Positions 7,326 through 14,053 of a stretch of DNA of 19,054 nt are shown in pieces (positions within the stretch are counted from its first letter, which is position 1; each line of letters starts with the position of its first letter). The stretch lies in contig CAYNIU010000040.1 of NCBI GenBank assembly GCA_964397365.1, positions 1 through 19,054 of the forward strand, read 5' to 3'. The stretch comes from Methylomarinum sp964397365. GTDB lineage: Bacteria; Pseudomonadota; Gammaproteobacteria; Methylococcales; Methylomonadaceae. A program made the translations under genes and the position numbers. The notes beneath the pieces were generated by a model. It saw only the letters and a list, made by a program, of their open reading frames with translations. It did not search any database and had not been told where the DNA came from.

Positions 7326-7406
7326 TGTATCTTTATTTAACACATTCAACGCGGTGTACGCGGAGTATGTGCCAACTTTTTTAATAGAACACAGTGGTTG
7401 TTGATT

Positions 7407-8141
7407 ATGAGTCAATTGATTTGCCGGAGAATTTTACTTAAATTAAGTGGTGAAGCCTTGATGAGTGAACGCGGTGGCAGTATTGACGCAGATATTGTCA
7501 CGCGACTTGCACATGAAGTGAAAGATCTGTGTGATGTCGGTATCCAGGTGGGTTTGGTTATTGGTGGTGGGAATATTTTGCGAGGTTCTGAAACGGCATC
7601 CGAAGGATTGAACCGGGTTACCGGCGATCAGATGGGGATGTTGGCAACGGTGATTAATGCTTTAGCCATGCAGGATGCGCTTGAATACCTTGGACAGCCG
7701 GTGCGGGTGATGACTGCTCTGAAAATCAATCAGGTTTGTGAAGATTATATTCGTCGTCGGGCAGTCAGACATCTTGAAAAGAAGCGAGTGGTTATTTTTG
7801 CAGCCGGAACCGGAAACCCTTTTTTTACAACCGATACGGCTGCCAGTCTTCGCGCTATTGAAATCAACGCCGAATTGATGATTAAAGCAACCAAAGTAAA
7901 AGGTGTTTATTCAGCAGATCCTGAAAAAAATCAGGATGCTGTGTTTTACTCTCGGTTGACTTATGACGAGGCATTGGATCAGCGTTTAAGTGTTATGGAT
8001 ACAACCGCCCTGGTTTTATGCCGGGATAATAATTTACCCATGCGTGTGATGAATATTTTTGAGCAAGGAGCCGTCATGCGTTTGATGCAAGGTGAGGATA
8101 TAGGCTCCCTTATCGAAAAGAGGAAAAGCAATGATCAATGA
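7407..8141 (+). CDS. pyrH: UMP kinase
   Basis: PyrH phosphorylates UMP to UDP, feeding pyrimidine nucleotide and UDP-sugar synthesis. It belongs to the amino acid kinase fold, not the adenylate kinase type. The 244-residue product carries KLSGEAL (12-18), VIGGGNILRG (51-60), TGDQMGMLATVINALAM, and the UMP/ATP-binding GTGNPFFTTDTAA. I chose the ATG at 7407 rather than the in-frame TTG at 7398 because MSQLICRRILLKLSGEAL is a normal family N-terminus; the ribosome binding site is weak either way. It is the first gene of a tight cluster, and its end overlaps frr by 11 bases, coupling the two. Confidence 0.97.
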   Translation: MSQLICRRILLKLSGEALMSERGGSIDADIVTRLAHEVKDLCDVGIQVGLVIGGGNILRGSETASEGLNRVTGDQMGMLATVINALAMQDALEYLGQPVRVMTALKINQVCEDYIRRRAVRHLEKKRVVIFAAGTGNPFFTTDTAASLRAIEINAELMIKATKVKGVYSADPEKNQDAVFYSRLTYDEALDQRLSVMDTTALVLCRDNNLPMRVMNIFEQGAVMRLMQGEDIGSLIEKRKSNDQ

Positions 8142-8688
8142 TATTCAACAGGATGCTTCAGCCCGAATGGCGAAAACGATTGAAGCATTACAAAAAGCTT
8201 TTAGTAAAATAAGAACAGGTCGGGCTCATCCCAGCCTGTTGGATCAGATTACCGTTTCGTACTATGGCTCAGATTCGCCCTTATCCCAGGTTGCCAATGT
8301 ATCAGTAGATGATTCCCGTACCTTAAAAGTAACTCCTTGGGAAAAGAGTATGGTCCAGGCCATTGAGAAAGCAATCCTGGCATCAGGTCTGGGGCTGAAT
8401 CCAACAACCCAAGGAATGGTGATTAGAATTCCCTTGCCACCACTGACTGAAGAGCGCCGTCGTGATTTGGTCAAAATTGTGAAGCAGGAGGCGGAACAGG
8501 GACGGATCTCAATTAGAAATATTCGGCGGGATGCCAACTCTGAAGTTAAAGAAGCTTTAAAAGAGAAACTGATTTCTGAAGATGAAGCCAGAGCCGGCGA
8601 AGAAAAAATTCAGAAAATTACTGATCAATATATTAAGGAAGTGGAAAAGTATCTCGAAGAAAAAGAGGCTGATTTACTGTCCATGTAA
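8131..8688 (+). CDS. frr: ribosome recycling factor
   Basis: RRF acts with EF-G to split post-termination ribosomes. The 185-residue length is exactly typical. The family core is evident: KIRTGRAHPSLLDQITVSYYG near the N-terminus, VDDSRTLKVTPWEKSMVQAI, IRIPLPPLTEERRRDLVK, and a helical C-terminus made of the long coiled-coil arms. GAGGAAAAGCA before the ATG is a good ribosome binding site, lying inside the end of pyrH. The uppS start is two bases after its stop. Confidence 0.98.
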   Translation: MINDIQQDASARMAKTIEALQKAFSKIRTGRAHPSLLDQITVSYYGSDSPLSQVANVSVDDSRTLKVTPWEKSMVQAIEKAILASGLGLNPTTQGMVIRIPLPPLTEERRRDLVKIVKQEAEQGRISIRNIRRDANSEVKEALKEKLISEDEARAGEEKIQKITDQYIKEVEKYLEEKEADLLSM

Positions 8689-8690
8689 TT

Positions 8691-9476
8691 ATGACTACTG
8701 ATGACAATGAAGAGCTAGTAATTGATAACGCTAACCCTCGTCATATTGCAATTATCATGGATGGCAATGGGCGTTGGGCGCAGAAACGCTTAATGCCCCG
8801 TGTCATGGGGCATAGAGCAGGCGTTAAGGCGGTTCGTAAGGTTGTTGAGTTTTGTGCTGAACAAAAAATCGAAGTATTGTCGTTATTTGCATTCAGTAGT
8901 GAAAATTGGCGGCGTCCAAAGGCAGAAGTCAATACCTTGATGGATTTGTTTATGATGACGCTGCAACGTGAAGTCGATAAACTGGACAGGAATGATATTC
9001 GTCTGCGCATTATCGGCGATAAAACAGCTTTCCCACAAAATTTACAGGCGAAAATCACTCAGGCGGAAGCGCAGACTAGGGATAATAAGGGCTTAACGTT
9101 AGTGATTGCGGCAAATTATGGTGGTAGATGGGATATTACCCAGGCAGTCCGGAAAATCTCTGAGAAAATGACCGCAGGTACACTTCAGGTGGATGATATT
9201 AATGAAAATTTAATAAATCAACATCTTGCCGCAGCTGATTTGCCGGAGCCTGATTTGTTTATTCGTTCAGGAGGGGAGCAGCGGGTCAGTAATTTTTTGT
9301 TGTGGCAATTAGCCTATACGGAACTGTATTTTACTGAAGCGTTGTGGCCCGATTTTGATCAGACATCACTGGAAGAAGCTATTGCCAGCTTTAAAGGCAG
9401 ACAAAGGCGTTTTGGACATACCGGTGAGCAAGTTGCCAACACTTTGCGTCCAGTTGATCCATTGGGTGAGTCGTGA
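8691..9476 (+). CDS. uppS: undecaprenyl diphosphate synthase (cis-prenyltransferase)
   Basis: UppS adds isopentenyl units in cis to farnesyl diphosphate to make the C55 lipid carrier for peptidoglycan and other envelope polymers. The 261-residue protein has the catalytic HIAIIMDGNGRWA (18-30, Asp24), FAFSSENWRRP, and the pyrophosphate-binding FIRSGGEQRVSNFLLWQ (from 190) with R192 and R198. The ELYFTEALWPDF segment carries the conserved acidic residues. Conventional sources often list it as ispU. With dxr two genes on, this puts the first and last parts of polyprenyl carrier synthesis in one cluster. A 95-base gap separates it from cdsA. Confidence 0.97.
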   Translation: MTTDDNEELVIDNANPRHIAIIMDGNGRWAQKRLMPRVMGHRAGVKAVRKVVEFCAEQKIEVLSLFAFSSENWRRPKAEVNTLMDLFMMTLQREVDKLDRNDIRLRIIGDKTAFPQNLQAKITQAEAQTRDNKGLTLVIAANYGGRWDITQAVRKISEKMTAGTLQVDDINENLINQHLAAADLPEPDLFIRSGGEQRVSNFLLWQLAYTELYFTEALWPDFDQTSLEEAIASFKGRQRRFGHTGEQVANTLRPVDPLGES

Positions 9477-9505
9477 AGAGTGACGGCATCGCGATATTTA
9501 AAATG

Positions 9506-9523
9506 TCAAAAACAGCTTTTTGA
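9506..9523 (+). other. small AT-rich hairpin between uppS and cdsA
   Basis: TCAAAAA (9506-9512) pairs with TTTTTGA (9517-9523) around CAGC. The stem is almost all A-T and no further T run follows, so it is at best a weak terminator or an RNA-processing site in the longest gap inside the pyrH-rseP cluster. Confidence 0.3.
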
Positions 9524-9571
9524 TTATCTTGTTAAATCTCCCTAAATTACAATTATTACAATATTAAGAAG

Positions 9572-10447
9572 ATGTTATTACCTCGAATATTAACTGCACT
9601 GGTTCTGGTTACTTTAGTTATCGCAGCGGTATTTAAATTACCGGCTGTGTATTTTTCACTGTTTATCGCCATTATCGTATTACTGGCGGCCTGGGAATGG
9701 ACTGCTCTGGTCGGGATTGATAAGTTATTGTCCAAATTGTTTTTTTTATTCACATTGGTCATCCCTATGCTGGCTATTCAATTCTGGACGGTTATTCTGG
9801 AGCTTCTGGCTCAGCTCATGGAATGGCCGGGCATAAAGGAATATTCAGGGATTTTAGAGTGGTTGGTTATTGGCCCGGTGTTGTTTTGGGTGTTGATAAT
9901 GTTTTTGATTAAACAGGCTCCAGAAGATTTATTGACACTGGATTTGAAAAGTAAATATAAAACCTTTATCGGTTGGTTTGTGTTGTTGTCGGCGTGGATG
10001 TTTTTAACCCGGTTAAGAGCATTTTACGGGACAGAAATGATGATGTATTTTTTGCTTTTAGTTTGGTTGGCCGATATAGCGGCCTATTTTTCCGGGAAAA
10101 AGTTTGGTAAGGAAAAACTGGCTGAACAAATTAGTCCTGGAAAAACTGTGCAGGGAATGTACGGCGCATTGATGGCCGGCTTTATTTGGGCTGTGGCCAT
10201 GGGGTTATATTATGGTTTCCCATTGATTATCGCGACTGATTTTGTGTTTTTATCAGTATTGACTGTGTTGGTTTCAATTTATGGCGATTTGTTTTTCAGT
10301 CTGGTTAAAAGACAAAAAGGTGTAAAAGACAGTGGTTCAATGTTACCCGGACATGGCGGGGTACTGGATAGAGTCGATAGTATGATTGCCGCGGCGCCAT
10401 TTTATTATGCCGGTATTCTGTTAATCGGACGGAGTGTATATTCATGA
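9572..10447 (+). CDS. cdsA: phosphatidate cytidylyltransferase (CDP-diglyceride synthase)
   Basis: CdsA makes CDP-diacylglycerol from phosphatidic acid and CTP, the branch point of phospholipid synthesis at the inner membrane. The 291-residue product is strongly hydrophobic with about eight membrane segments, starting with LTALVLVTLVIAAVF. The family signature is complete near the C-terminus: SLVKRQKGVKDSGSMLPGHG followed by GVLDRVDS, with the metal-binding aspartates. The N-terminus MLLPRILTAL resembles other CdsA proteins and supports this ATG, although the ribosome binding site is poor. The stop overlaps the dxr ATG by 4 bases. Confidence 0.96.
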   Translation: MLLPRILTALVLVTLVIAAVFKLPAVYFSLFIAIIVLLAAWEWTALVGIDKLLSKLFFLFTLVIPMLAIQFWTVILELLAQLMEWPGIKEYSGILEWLVIGPVLFWVLIMFLIKQAPEDLLTLDLKSKYKTFIGWFVLLSAWMFLTRLRAFYGTEMMMYFLLLVWLADIAAYFSGKKFGKEKLAEQISPGKTVQGMYGALMAGFIWAVAMGLYYGFPLIIATDFVFLSVLTVLVSIYGDLFFSLVKRQKGVKDSGSMLPGHGGVLDRVDSMIAAAPFYYAGILLIGRSVYS

Positions 10448-11628
10448 AGGGGATTTGTATTCTTGGAGCAACCGGTTCAATTGGTGTCAGTACGCTTGAT
10501 GTCGTTGCCAGGCACCCGCATCAATATCAGGTTATTGCCTTAACGGCCAATACCAATATTGATGTGCTATTTGAACAATGTCTGGAACATCACCCGGAAT
10601 ATGCTGTCGTTGTCGCCGAAGATAAAGCCCACGTCTTTAAAGAAAAAATAGCCGCTTCATCCGTAGCGGACATTAAGGTGCTTGTCGGAGCTGATGCTTT
10701 GCAACAAGTCGCGACGCTTGATAAGGTGGATTCAGTTATGGCGGCAATTGTTGGGGCTGCCGGACTGTTACCAACGCTGGCGGCGGCCAGAGCCGGAAAA
10801 ACAATATTGCTGGCCAATAAAGAAGCGCTAGTCATGTCTGGCGATATTTTTATGCAGGCCATTGCCAAATCCGGCGCCCATTTGTTACCTATTGATAGCG
10901 AACATAATGCTATTTTTCAATGTATGCCGGGTGGTTATGAAACTGGCGCTCAAGCAGCATCGGCCAGACGTATTTTGTTGACGGCATCAGGTGGGCCTTT
11001 TAGAGAAACGCCGGTTGAGGAATTGCATAATGTTACGCCGGAACAGGCGGTGGCGCATCCAAAATGGGATATGGGACGGAAAATATCAGTAGATTCAGCC
11101 ACCATGATGAACAAAGGTCTGGAATTAATTGAGGCCAGCTTGTTGTTCAACATGTCCGCAGATGATATTCAAGTGGTTATTCATAAACAAAGTATCATCC
11201 ATTCGATGGTGGATTATGTTGATGGTTCAGTACTGGCGCAGATGGGTAATCCGGATATGCGCGTTCCCATTGCCCACGCGATGGCCTGGCCGGATCGGTT
11301 TGATTCTGGAGTGGAGCCACTCAATATTTTTGATGTCAAACGATTGGATTTTGAACAGCCTGATCTGGAAAGGTTTCCTTGTTTGAGGTTGGCTCAGGAA
11401 GCTGTCAAAGCCGGTGGCATTATGCCAACTGTGCTGAATGCCGCCAATGAAATTGCTGTAGATGCTTTTTTGAATGAAAGAGTGCGCTTTACTGATATAG
11501 CTGACATTATCGAAAAAACCATGTCTGAATTTTCTGTCGAAGTTGCTGATTCACTGGATCTGGTTTTGCAAACCGATCAACGAGCCAGAATGGTAGCTGA
11601 AGAAATTATTGACAGTATTCCCGTCTGA
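10444..11628 (+). CDS. dxr: 1-deoxy-D-xylulose 5-phosphate reductoisomerase
   Basis: Dxr converts DXP to 2-C-methyl-D-erythritol 4-phosphate with NADPH, the committed step of the MEP isoprenoid pathway. The 394-residue length is normal. The NADPH-binding GATGSIG is at residues 8-14 and LLANKEALVMSG follows. The metal ligands sit in PIDSEHNAIFQ (D151, E153) and MMNKGLELIEA (E227, with N223 and K224). The flexible-loop stretch with HPKWDMGRKISVDSAT is present. Coupling is tight: ATGA overlap with cdsA upstream, and a one-base overlap of its TGA with the rseP ATG. Its product ultimately supplies the IPP used by UppS in the same cluster. Confidence 0.98.
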   Translation: MKGICILGATGSIGVSTLDVVARHPHQYQVIALTANTNIDVLFEQCLEHHPEYAVVVAEDKAHVFKEKIAASSVADIKVLVGADALQQVATLDKVDSVMAAIVGAAGLLPTLAAARAGKTILLANKEALVMSGDIFMQAIAKSGAHLLPIDSEHNAIFQCMPGGYETGAQAASARRILLTASGGPFRETPVEELHNVTPEQAVAHPKWDMGRKISVDSATMMNKGLELIEASLLFNMSADDIQVVIHKQSIIHSMVDYVDGSVLAQMGNPDMRVPIAHAMAWPDRFDSGVEPLNIFDVKRLDFEQPDLERFPCLRLAQEAVKAGGIMPTVLNAANEIAVDAFLNERVRFTDIADIIEKTMSEFSVEVADSLDLVLQTDQRARMVAEEIIDSIPV

Positions 11629-12989
11629 TGGAAATTTTACACAGTCTATTTTATTTTGTTGTCGCCATCGGTATTCTGGTGGCCTTTCATGAATTTGGCC
11701 ATTTTTGGGTTGCCAGAAAAGCCGGTGTCAAAGTTCTTCGTTTTTCAATCGGTTTTGGCAAAGTGGTCGGCTCATTTCAAAAAACACCAGAATCTACAGA
11801 ATATGTTCTGTCAGCTATTCCTCTGGGCGGCTATGTCAAAATGGTCGATGAGCGGGAAGGTGAAGTAAAAAAACAAGATCTTCCCTATGCTTTCAATCGA
11901 CAATCATTGTTGGCAAGATCAGCGATTGTTGCCGCAGGTCCGGTTTTTAATCTATTGTTGGCGGTATTTCTGTTTTGGAGTGTCTTTATATTGGGTGAAA
12001 CCGGTATGAAACCCATTGTAGGAACCATAACGCCCGGAACTCTGGCATCCGCTGCCGGTATGCAAGAGGGGGATGAAATCATTCGCGTCAATGGCCAACG
12101 CGCTCCGACCTGGGCTGAAGCCATCAATTTGCTGGTTGCTGACGCTATGAATGGAGCATCTCAAATTCAGGTTGTTGTTAAGGCACTTGATGATAGCGAA
12201 CAAACCCGGATATTCAAAATAGAAGAAAGTGATGTTCAAAAACCTGACATATTGTATAAACGACTGGGTTTAACTCCCTGGACACCTGATCTGCAACCGA
12301 TAATCGGTAAGGTATTAGCAGAAGGTGCGGCCAGTGAAGCCGGGTTGCAAAGCGGCGATATTATTATCAGTGCCGATGGCAATAAAATCAGTGACTGGAT
12401 GCAATGGGTTGAATATGTTCAGAGTCATCCGGCAACCATTATCAAGTTGGTTGTTGATAGAGATGGGGTGTATTTGCCGTTGATTGTGACCCCTAAAGCA
12501 GTGGAGCAGGAAGGTAAAACCATTGGTCGGATAGGCGCTGGCGTCAAAGTGCCTGAAGATTTGCTGGATTCATTAAGTGTGACATATACGTTATCGCCTC
12601 TGGAGGCAATCCCGGCTGCATTTGAAAGAACCTGGTTTTTTTCGGTCAGTACCCTGAAAATGATGGGGAAAATGATTATTGGCAAAGCTTCAGTAGAGAA
12701 TTTGAGTGGTCCTATCAGTATTGCACAATATGCTGGACAATCGGCTGAAATGGGATTGGTGTATTTTTTAAAATATTTAGGATTGATTAGTGTCAGTCTG
12801 GGGGTTTTGAATTTATTGCCGATACCTGTTCTGGACGGTGGCCATTTAATGTTCTTTGTGCTGGAAGCCATTAAGGGCAGTCCGGTTTCAGAGAAAGTCC
12901 AGATTTATTTTCAACAATTAGGCGTGTTGTTGTTGATTTCCTTAATGGTATTGGCTATTTTTCTTGATATTGAGCGATTGTTTCAATAA
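11628..12989 (+). CDS. rseP: site-2 intramembrane zinc metalloprotease RseP
   Basis: RseP makes the second cut in the anti-sigma factor RseA after DegS, releasing sigma-E during envelope stress, and also clears signal-peptide remnants. It is an inner-membrane protein of 453 residues, close to E. coli RseP (450). HEFGH (21-25) supplies the zinc histidines and catalytic Glu22 in the first membrane helix, and NLLPIPVLDGGH (395-406) supplies the third ligand, Asp403. Two PDZ domains lie between, seen at about 131-170 (ITPGTLASAAGMQEGDEII) and 226-270 (AEGAASEAGLQSGDIIIS). The usual next gene, bamA, is not here; a repeat-rich gap and dsbC follow instead. Confidence 0.97.
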   Translation: MEILHSLFYFVVAIGILVAFHEFGHFWVARKAGVKVLRFSIGFGKVVGSFQKTPESTEYVLSAIPLGGYVKMVDEREGEVKKQDLPYAFNRQSLLARSAIVAAGPVFNLLLAVFLFWSVFILGETGMKPIVGTITPGTLASAAGMQEGDEIIRVNGQRAPTWAEAINLLVADAMNGASQIQVVVKALDDSEQTRIFKIEESDVQKPDILYKRLGLTPWTPDLQPIIGKVLAEGAASEAGLQSGDIIISADGNKISDWMQWVEYVQSHPATIIKLVVDRDGVYLPLIVTPKAVEQEGKTIGRIGAGVKVPEDLLDSLSVTYTLSPLEAIPAAFERTWFFSVSTLKMMGKMIIGKASVENLSGPISIAQYAGQSAEMGLVYFLKYLGLISVSLGVLNLLPIPVLDGGHLMFFVLEAIKGSPVSEKVQIYFQQLGVLLLISLMVLAIFLDIERLFQ

Positions 12990-13034
12990 TCCCGGAAACT
13001 AAAAACAGTTCTGACAGTCAATATCAGTCTTGAT

Positions 13035-13154
13035 GTAATTACTCAGCGTATATATGCATTTAATATCAGACACTTATTCCAGAAGGCGTCGTTAATCTAT
13101 CCATGACACCTGCACTTCTTTCACAAGCAACTGATAATTACGCTGAGTGATTAC
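13035..13154. repeat. long-range 15-bp inverted repeat (possible small palindromic element or structured RNA)
   Basis: GTAATTACTCAGCGT (13035-13049) and ACGCTGAGTGATTAC (13140-13154) are inverted copies with a single difference, which would be a G-U pair in RNA, so all 15 positions can pair. The 90-base interior is not obviously coding. The arrangement suits a miniature inverted-repeat element or a non-coding RNA domain. No flanking target duplication is visible. Confidence 0.5.
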
Positions 13155-13256
13155 TCTTTATTTGTAACTACTCTCCTCTTCAAAACTAAGGTGAGTGCAG
13201 GCTATTGACTGGTCAGGCTTGTGCAACAAGGATACTGCTGCACAGAGCTATAGGGA

Positions 13257-13284
13257 GTATTGATGCGTCCTGATCAATCAATAC
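13257..13284. promoter_or_regulatory. 8-bp palindrome shortly before dsbC
   Basis: GTATTGAT (13257-13264) and ATCAATAC (13277-13284) are perfect inverted copies around 12 bases, ending 48 bases before the chosen dsbC ATG. It could be an operator or a leader hairpin. A ten-codon frame (13263-13295) preceded by GGGAG begins inside it; I do not call that frame as a gene. Confidence 0.35.
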
Positions 13285-13332
13285 CGGATGAGTAGTACCT
13301 TTATTTATTACAAAGCTTCAAAACGGAAACAG

Positions 13333-14040
13333 ATGAATACATTGATTAAAATTGCAGCGCTGAGTTGTGTTGTTTTGGCATCGGTTGCACAGGCTGATGA
13401 GACTTCTGTCAGAAAGGCTTTGGGTCTTTCAATGCCCACATTGAAACTGGATTCAGTGAAACCTTCAGAAATTGACGGTTTGTATGAAGTGACAATGGGT
13501 GCTGATATTCTTTATGTTTCCGAAGACGGTAAATATCTTGTGCAAGGTCATTTAATTGATATTGCCGCCAGAAAAGATATGACAGAAGAAAAATTGGCCA
13601 ATATCAGAAAACTGGCTATTGAATCATTAGGCGAAGATCAGAGCATTATTTTCAGACCGGAAAAAAGCAAATATAAAGTAAGCGTTTTTACTGATATAGA
13701 TTGTGGATATTGCCGTAAATTACATTCAGAAATAGACCAATATATGGCTGAAGGCATTACTATCCAATATTTGTTTTACCCTAGAGCCGGAAAAGGATCA
13801 GAGTCATATAAAAAAGCGGTTTCCGTTTGGTGTGCTGATGACAGGAAAGCGGCATTAACCGCTGCAAAACAAGGTAAGACACCGGAAGCAAAAACCTGTG
13901 ATAATCCGGTTGATGAACATATGCGCTTAGGTGCTGAATTTGGCGCCAGAGGCACACCCATGATTGTTACCGAAAAAGGCAATATTTTTCCTGGCTATAT
14001 GCCGGCAAAACAATTAGCCCGTGCATTAGCCGCAGAGTAG
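13333..14040 (+). CDS. dsbC: periplasmic thiol:disulfide isomerase DsbC
   Basis: DsbC is a dimeric periplasmic protein that reshuffles wrong disulfide bonds and is kept reduced by DsbD. From the ATG at 13333 the product is 235 residues, essentially the E. coli length (236). It opens with a textbook signal peptide, MNTLIKIAALSCVVLASVAQ followed by Ala21 and a likely cut before Asp22. An in-frame ATG 45 bases earlier would bury this signal behind 15 polar residues, so I reject it. An N-terminal dimerisation region precedes the thioredoxin-like domain with the active site CGYC (C124-C127, the same dipeptide as E. coli). A second, structural pair is C167/C189, spaced as in E. coli DsbC. The cis-proline loop is RGTPMIV. 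It converges on mutS with a 13-base gap. Confidence 0.95.
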   Translation: MNTLIKIAALSCVVLASVAQADETSVRKALGLSMPTLKLDSVKPSEIDGLYEVTMGADILYVSEDGKYLVQGHLIDIAARKDMTEEKLANIRKLAIESLGEDQSIIFRPEKSKYKVSVFTDIDCGYCRKLHSEIDQYMAEGITIQYLFYPRAGKGSESYKKAVSVWCADDRKAALTAAKQGKTPEAKTCDNPVDEHMRLGAEFGARGTPMIVTEKGNIFPGYMPAKQLARALAAE

Positions 14041-14053
14041 AACCTGAAGCCGG

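Larger units (their letters stand above)
12990..13332. other. rseP-dsbC intergenic region rich in inverted repeats
   Basis: This stretch of 343 bases holds no supported gene. It has a 15-base inverted repeat enclosing about 90 bases (annotated separately), a second pair CCTGCACT (13109-13116) with AGTGCAGG (13194-13201), and an 8-bp palindrome close to the dsbC start. AATATCAG occurs twice (13020-13027 and 13062-13069). TTGACT at 13205-13210 could be a -35 for dsbC, but the nearest -10-like GATACT is 20 bases away, so I do not call a promoter. I see no clear rseP terminator. Confidence 0.6.

Noticed and set aside
12425..12871. 148-codon minus-strand frame opposite rseP
   Set aside because: Antisense shadow of RseP, whose protease motifs fix the real coding strand; no independent signals.
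13288..13332. Upstream ATG extending dsbC by 15 codons
   Set aside because: It would place polar residues before a clear signal peptide; the ATG at 13333 gives the normal precursor.
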